NCBI GenBank assembly: GCA_019912505.1
Contig: JAIOIM010000273.1
Coordinates: 1-7,533 of the forward strand
Length of the DNA stretch: 7,533 nucleotides
Direction of reading: 5' to 3'
Source of the DNA: Ignavibacteriaceae bacterium
GTDB taxonomy: Bacteria > Bacteroidota > Ignavibacteria > Ignavibacteriales > Ignavibacteriaceae
The notes under the pieces are model-generated. The model saw only the letters and a program-made list of their open reading frames with translations, did no database searches and was not told the DNA's origin. This document shows positions 6,032 to 7,533 of the stretch, piece by piece. The position numbers and the translations under genes were made by a program. Within the stretch, counting starts at the first letter, position 1, and the number at the start of each line of letters is the position of its first letter.

Positions 6032-7533
6032 TGCGTTTTTTTTTCTTCTTCTTTTTTATTTCACTTTGTTCGTCCGCAATATTAGGACAATACAATGTTG
6101 ATGATAAAGAACTCGTAAGAACAACATTCAAAAGAGAGTTCAATAAATCTGTAATTAATGAGTATTTAAATTCTGGTGTTGATGAAAAAATTAACGCCGC
6201 TTTGCTTAGTTTAAGCCACAGCAGCGACACTACATTCATCCCCAAAATTATAACGATTGATGATAAATATTTACGCTTAATTTCTTTCGCCCTCGGTCAA
6301 CTCGGTCCAAACAAATTATCAGAGCAGTACCTCCTATCCAAATTAAATTCAGATTATTCCCCTCAAAAACATTTTTTAGCTAACGAACTCGGAAAAGTAA
6401 TTTCTAAAGACGTATTCAATCAGTTGATTGAAAACTGCACCGGTAACAAGATCAACGGCATATCTTTGTTGATTGCAAACTATCACCTTCGCGGTGAAAA
6501 TTATGATAAAGTAAAAACATCCGGCATTCTTGCTGAAGAATTGAAAGGTAACGATAAGCAAAAGTTTGAAGCCTTATACTCTGCTTACCGAACCGGTTTG
6601 TGCTCTTTATTAAAAGATGAAATCATCAATCTTTTAAAAGATGAACTCCGCTACCCAAATATTCAAACCGGCGATGCCGCTAAAGACGATTTGTTGGTTT
6701 ATACTCTTGCCTGTCTTAGAAAACTAAAATTTTTTCCTGATAATAAAAATCTTTTTGAAGCAGTGCTCTCATCAAAATCGTTCCCGGTTTTAATTGAAGG
6801 TGTGAAGTCTGTAGTTTACAAAAAGAATTTTTCACCCGATGACTTTTTGAACTTCAGCATTTTATTGAAACATAAAAACATCAACATAGCTGTTCAAACA
6901 GCAGCATCATTAAAAGATGTTGTTTTAAGTAAGGATGTGTTCGATTTGCTTTTTGATAAAGTTATTGACCAGAACCTTGACGTCAGGATTAGAGGCGAAC
7001 TGGCGGCTTCTTCTTATAAACTCTACCCGACTCACTTTTTAAATAAATGGGAAATTATAAAACCTTTGTTGAGTGATGAGTATTTATTTACTGTTTATAA
7101 TATGCTGCCGACTGAATATTATAGTTTGGATTCTCTATTTCAAAGCTATCCTCACTCATCAGCATCTGTAAAAATTAAAATCCTCGATCTTACTTTAAAT
7201 GACAAAAACAATTTATCAAATTCTTCAACTACAAAATTTATTTTTGATGTTTTAAAATCATCTTTTGCTGCAGGCATCTCTATCGCAGCAGATGGATTGG
7301 ATTCTACTTTTTGTAGGCAAAATAAAGATCGATTAAAAAAAATAATTTTACAGCAGACAAATAATTGTCTTCACAATACAGGCTTTATCGAAAGCCTTAT
7401 CTCTCTTTCAAATTTAGCCTACAAAATTTCAAATGATTTTGGAAAAGAAATATCAATACTTCTTTCCGACTCAGATTTGTATTCGGTAAAAAAGTTTGCA
7501 GCAGCAAAATTGAATTTAGATATCAATTTATTT
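6031..7533 (+). CDS. Exported alpha-helical (HEAT-like) repeat protein, 3'-truncated by the window end
   Basis: From ATG 6031 the frame stays open for 501 codons to the last base, with no stop, so this is a partial gene. It begins MRFFFFFFFISLCSSAILGQ, a signal peptide with seven consecutive Phe residues and a likely cleavage after Gln20, similar to LFGQ in the first protein. The rest is rich in Leu, Lys, Ser and Asp and reads as successive amphipathic helix pairs. Segments reminiscent of HEAT repeats are YLRLISFALGQLG (80-92), NINIAVQTAASLKDVV (283-298), NLDVRIRGELAASSYKL (315-331) and DLYSVKKFAAAKLNL (482-496). No catalytic motif is visible. The start overlaps the acyltransferase stop, so the two are probably co-transcribed and coupled. 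Some Bacteroidota periplasmic proteins join HEAT-like repeats to a C-terminal cyclophilin-type peptidylprolyl isomerase; such a domain could lie beyond the window, but this is only a guess. Function unknown. Confidence 0.85.
   Translation, partial: MRFFFFFFFISLCSSAILGQYNVDDKELVRTTFKREFNKSVINEYLNSGVDEKINAALLSLSHSSDTTFIPKIITIDDKYLRLISFALGQLGPNKLSEQYLLSKLNSDYSPQKHFLANELGKVISKDVFNQLIENCTGNKINGISLLIANYHLRGENYDKVKTSGILAEELKGNDKQKFEALYSAYRTGLCSLLKDEIINLLKDELRYPNIQTGDAAKDDLLVYTLACLRKLKFFPDNKNLFEAVLSSKSFPVLIEGVKSVVYKKNFSPDDFLNFSILLKHKNINIAVQTAASLKDVVLSKDVFDLLFDKVIDQNLDVRIRGELAASSYKLYPTHFLNKWEIIKPLLSDEYLFTVYNMLPTEYYSLDSLFQSYPHSSASVKIKILDLTLNDKNNLSNSSTTKFIFDVLKSSFAAGISIAADGLDSTFCRQNKDRLKKIILQQTNNCLHNTGFIESLISLSNLAYKISNDFGKEISILLSDSDLYSVKKFAAAKLNLDINLF
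6036..6057 (+). repeat. Pure pyrimidine low-complexity tract in the signal-peptide codons
   Basis: Twenty-two consecutive pyrimidines start five bases after the first base of the ATG at 6031. They comprise nine T residues (6036-6044), a short CTT-type run and six T residues (6052-6057). The tract encodes the last base of Arg2 and the seven Phe codons. Homopolymer slippage here would shift the frame at the very start of the gene. Confidence 0.8.

Noticed and set aside
5979..6245. Minus-strand open frame with a Lys-rich stretch
   Set aside because: The lysines are the antisense of the pyrimidine tract. The plus strand here holds the acyltransferase end and the long exported protein, which have better coding evidence.
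6607..6645. Short direct repeat encoding LLKDE twice, eight residues apart
   Set aside because: It is consistent with ordinary helical-repeat composition in this protein. The two copies are short and differ at flanking bases, so no mobile or regulatory element is implied.

Overview
The window looks like chromosomal DNA of a low-GC Gram-negative bacterium from the Bacteroidota/Chlorobi/Ignavibacteria side of the tree, most likely Ignavibacteria. Three signs support this. The first gene ends in a type IX secretion (T9SS) sorting domain of the NYPNPFNPSTTI type that is very common in Ignavibacteria. The tRNA gene is preceded by a Bacteroidota-style promoter (TTG ... TATCTTTG). Most genes lack a clear Shine-Dalgarno site. 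The genus assignment is inference only.

Layout. (1) 4-1875: large secreted protein with six FG-GAP/VCBS-like Asp-rich motifs, an Fn3-like domain and a T9SS sorting domain, closed by a strong terminator (1905-1934). (2) 1954-2106: self-contained tRNA-Ala(GGC) unit with promoter, gene and terminator. (3) 2126-2530: small putative lipoprotein with a monohaem cytochrome c-like domain and an unusual CX4CH haem motif. (4) 2549-3541, minus strand: extended short-chain dehydrogenase/epimerase, convergent with the cytochrome gene and divergent from the next gene. (5) 3649-4839: PLP-dependent alpha-oxoamine synthase closely resembling bacterial serine palmitoyltransferase, read from a TTG start behind a perfect Shine-Dalgarno site. 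(6) 4864-4899: strong terminator-like hairpin. (7) 4910-6031: GNAT-fold acyltransferase resembling bacterial ceramide synthase. (8) 6031-7533: start of a long exported alpha-helical (HEAT-like) protein, overlapping the previous stop by one base and running off the window end without a stop codon.

The main biological reading is that genes 4-6 (2549-6031) form a compact sphingolipid locus. Serine palmitoyltransferase condenses L-serine with an acyl thioester to 3-ketosphinganine, a GNAT acyltransferase N-acylates it, and an SDR reduces the keto group to give dihydroceramide. This is the bacterial route described for Caulobacter (Spt, bCerS, CerR). The synthase call is strong. The roles of the other two rest on family resemblance plus context. 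The terminator between the synthase and acyltransferase genes, and the exported helical protein translationally linked to the acyltransferase, are the least explained parts of the locus.
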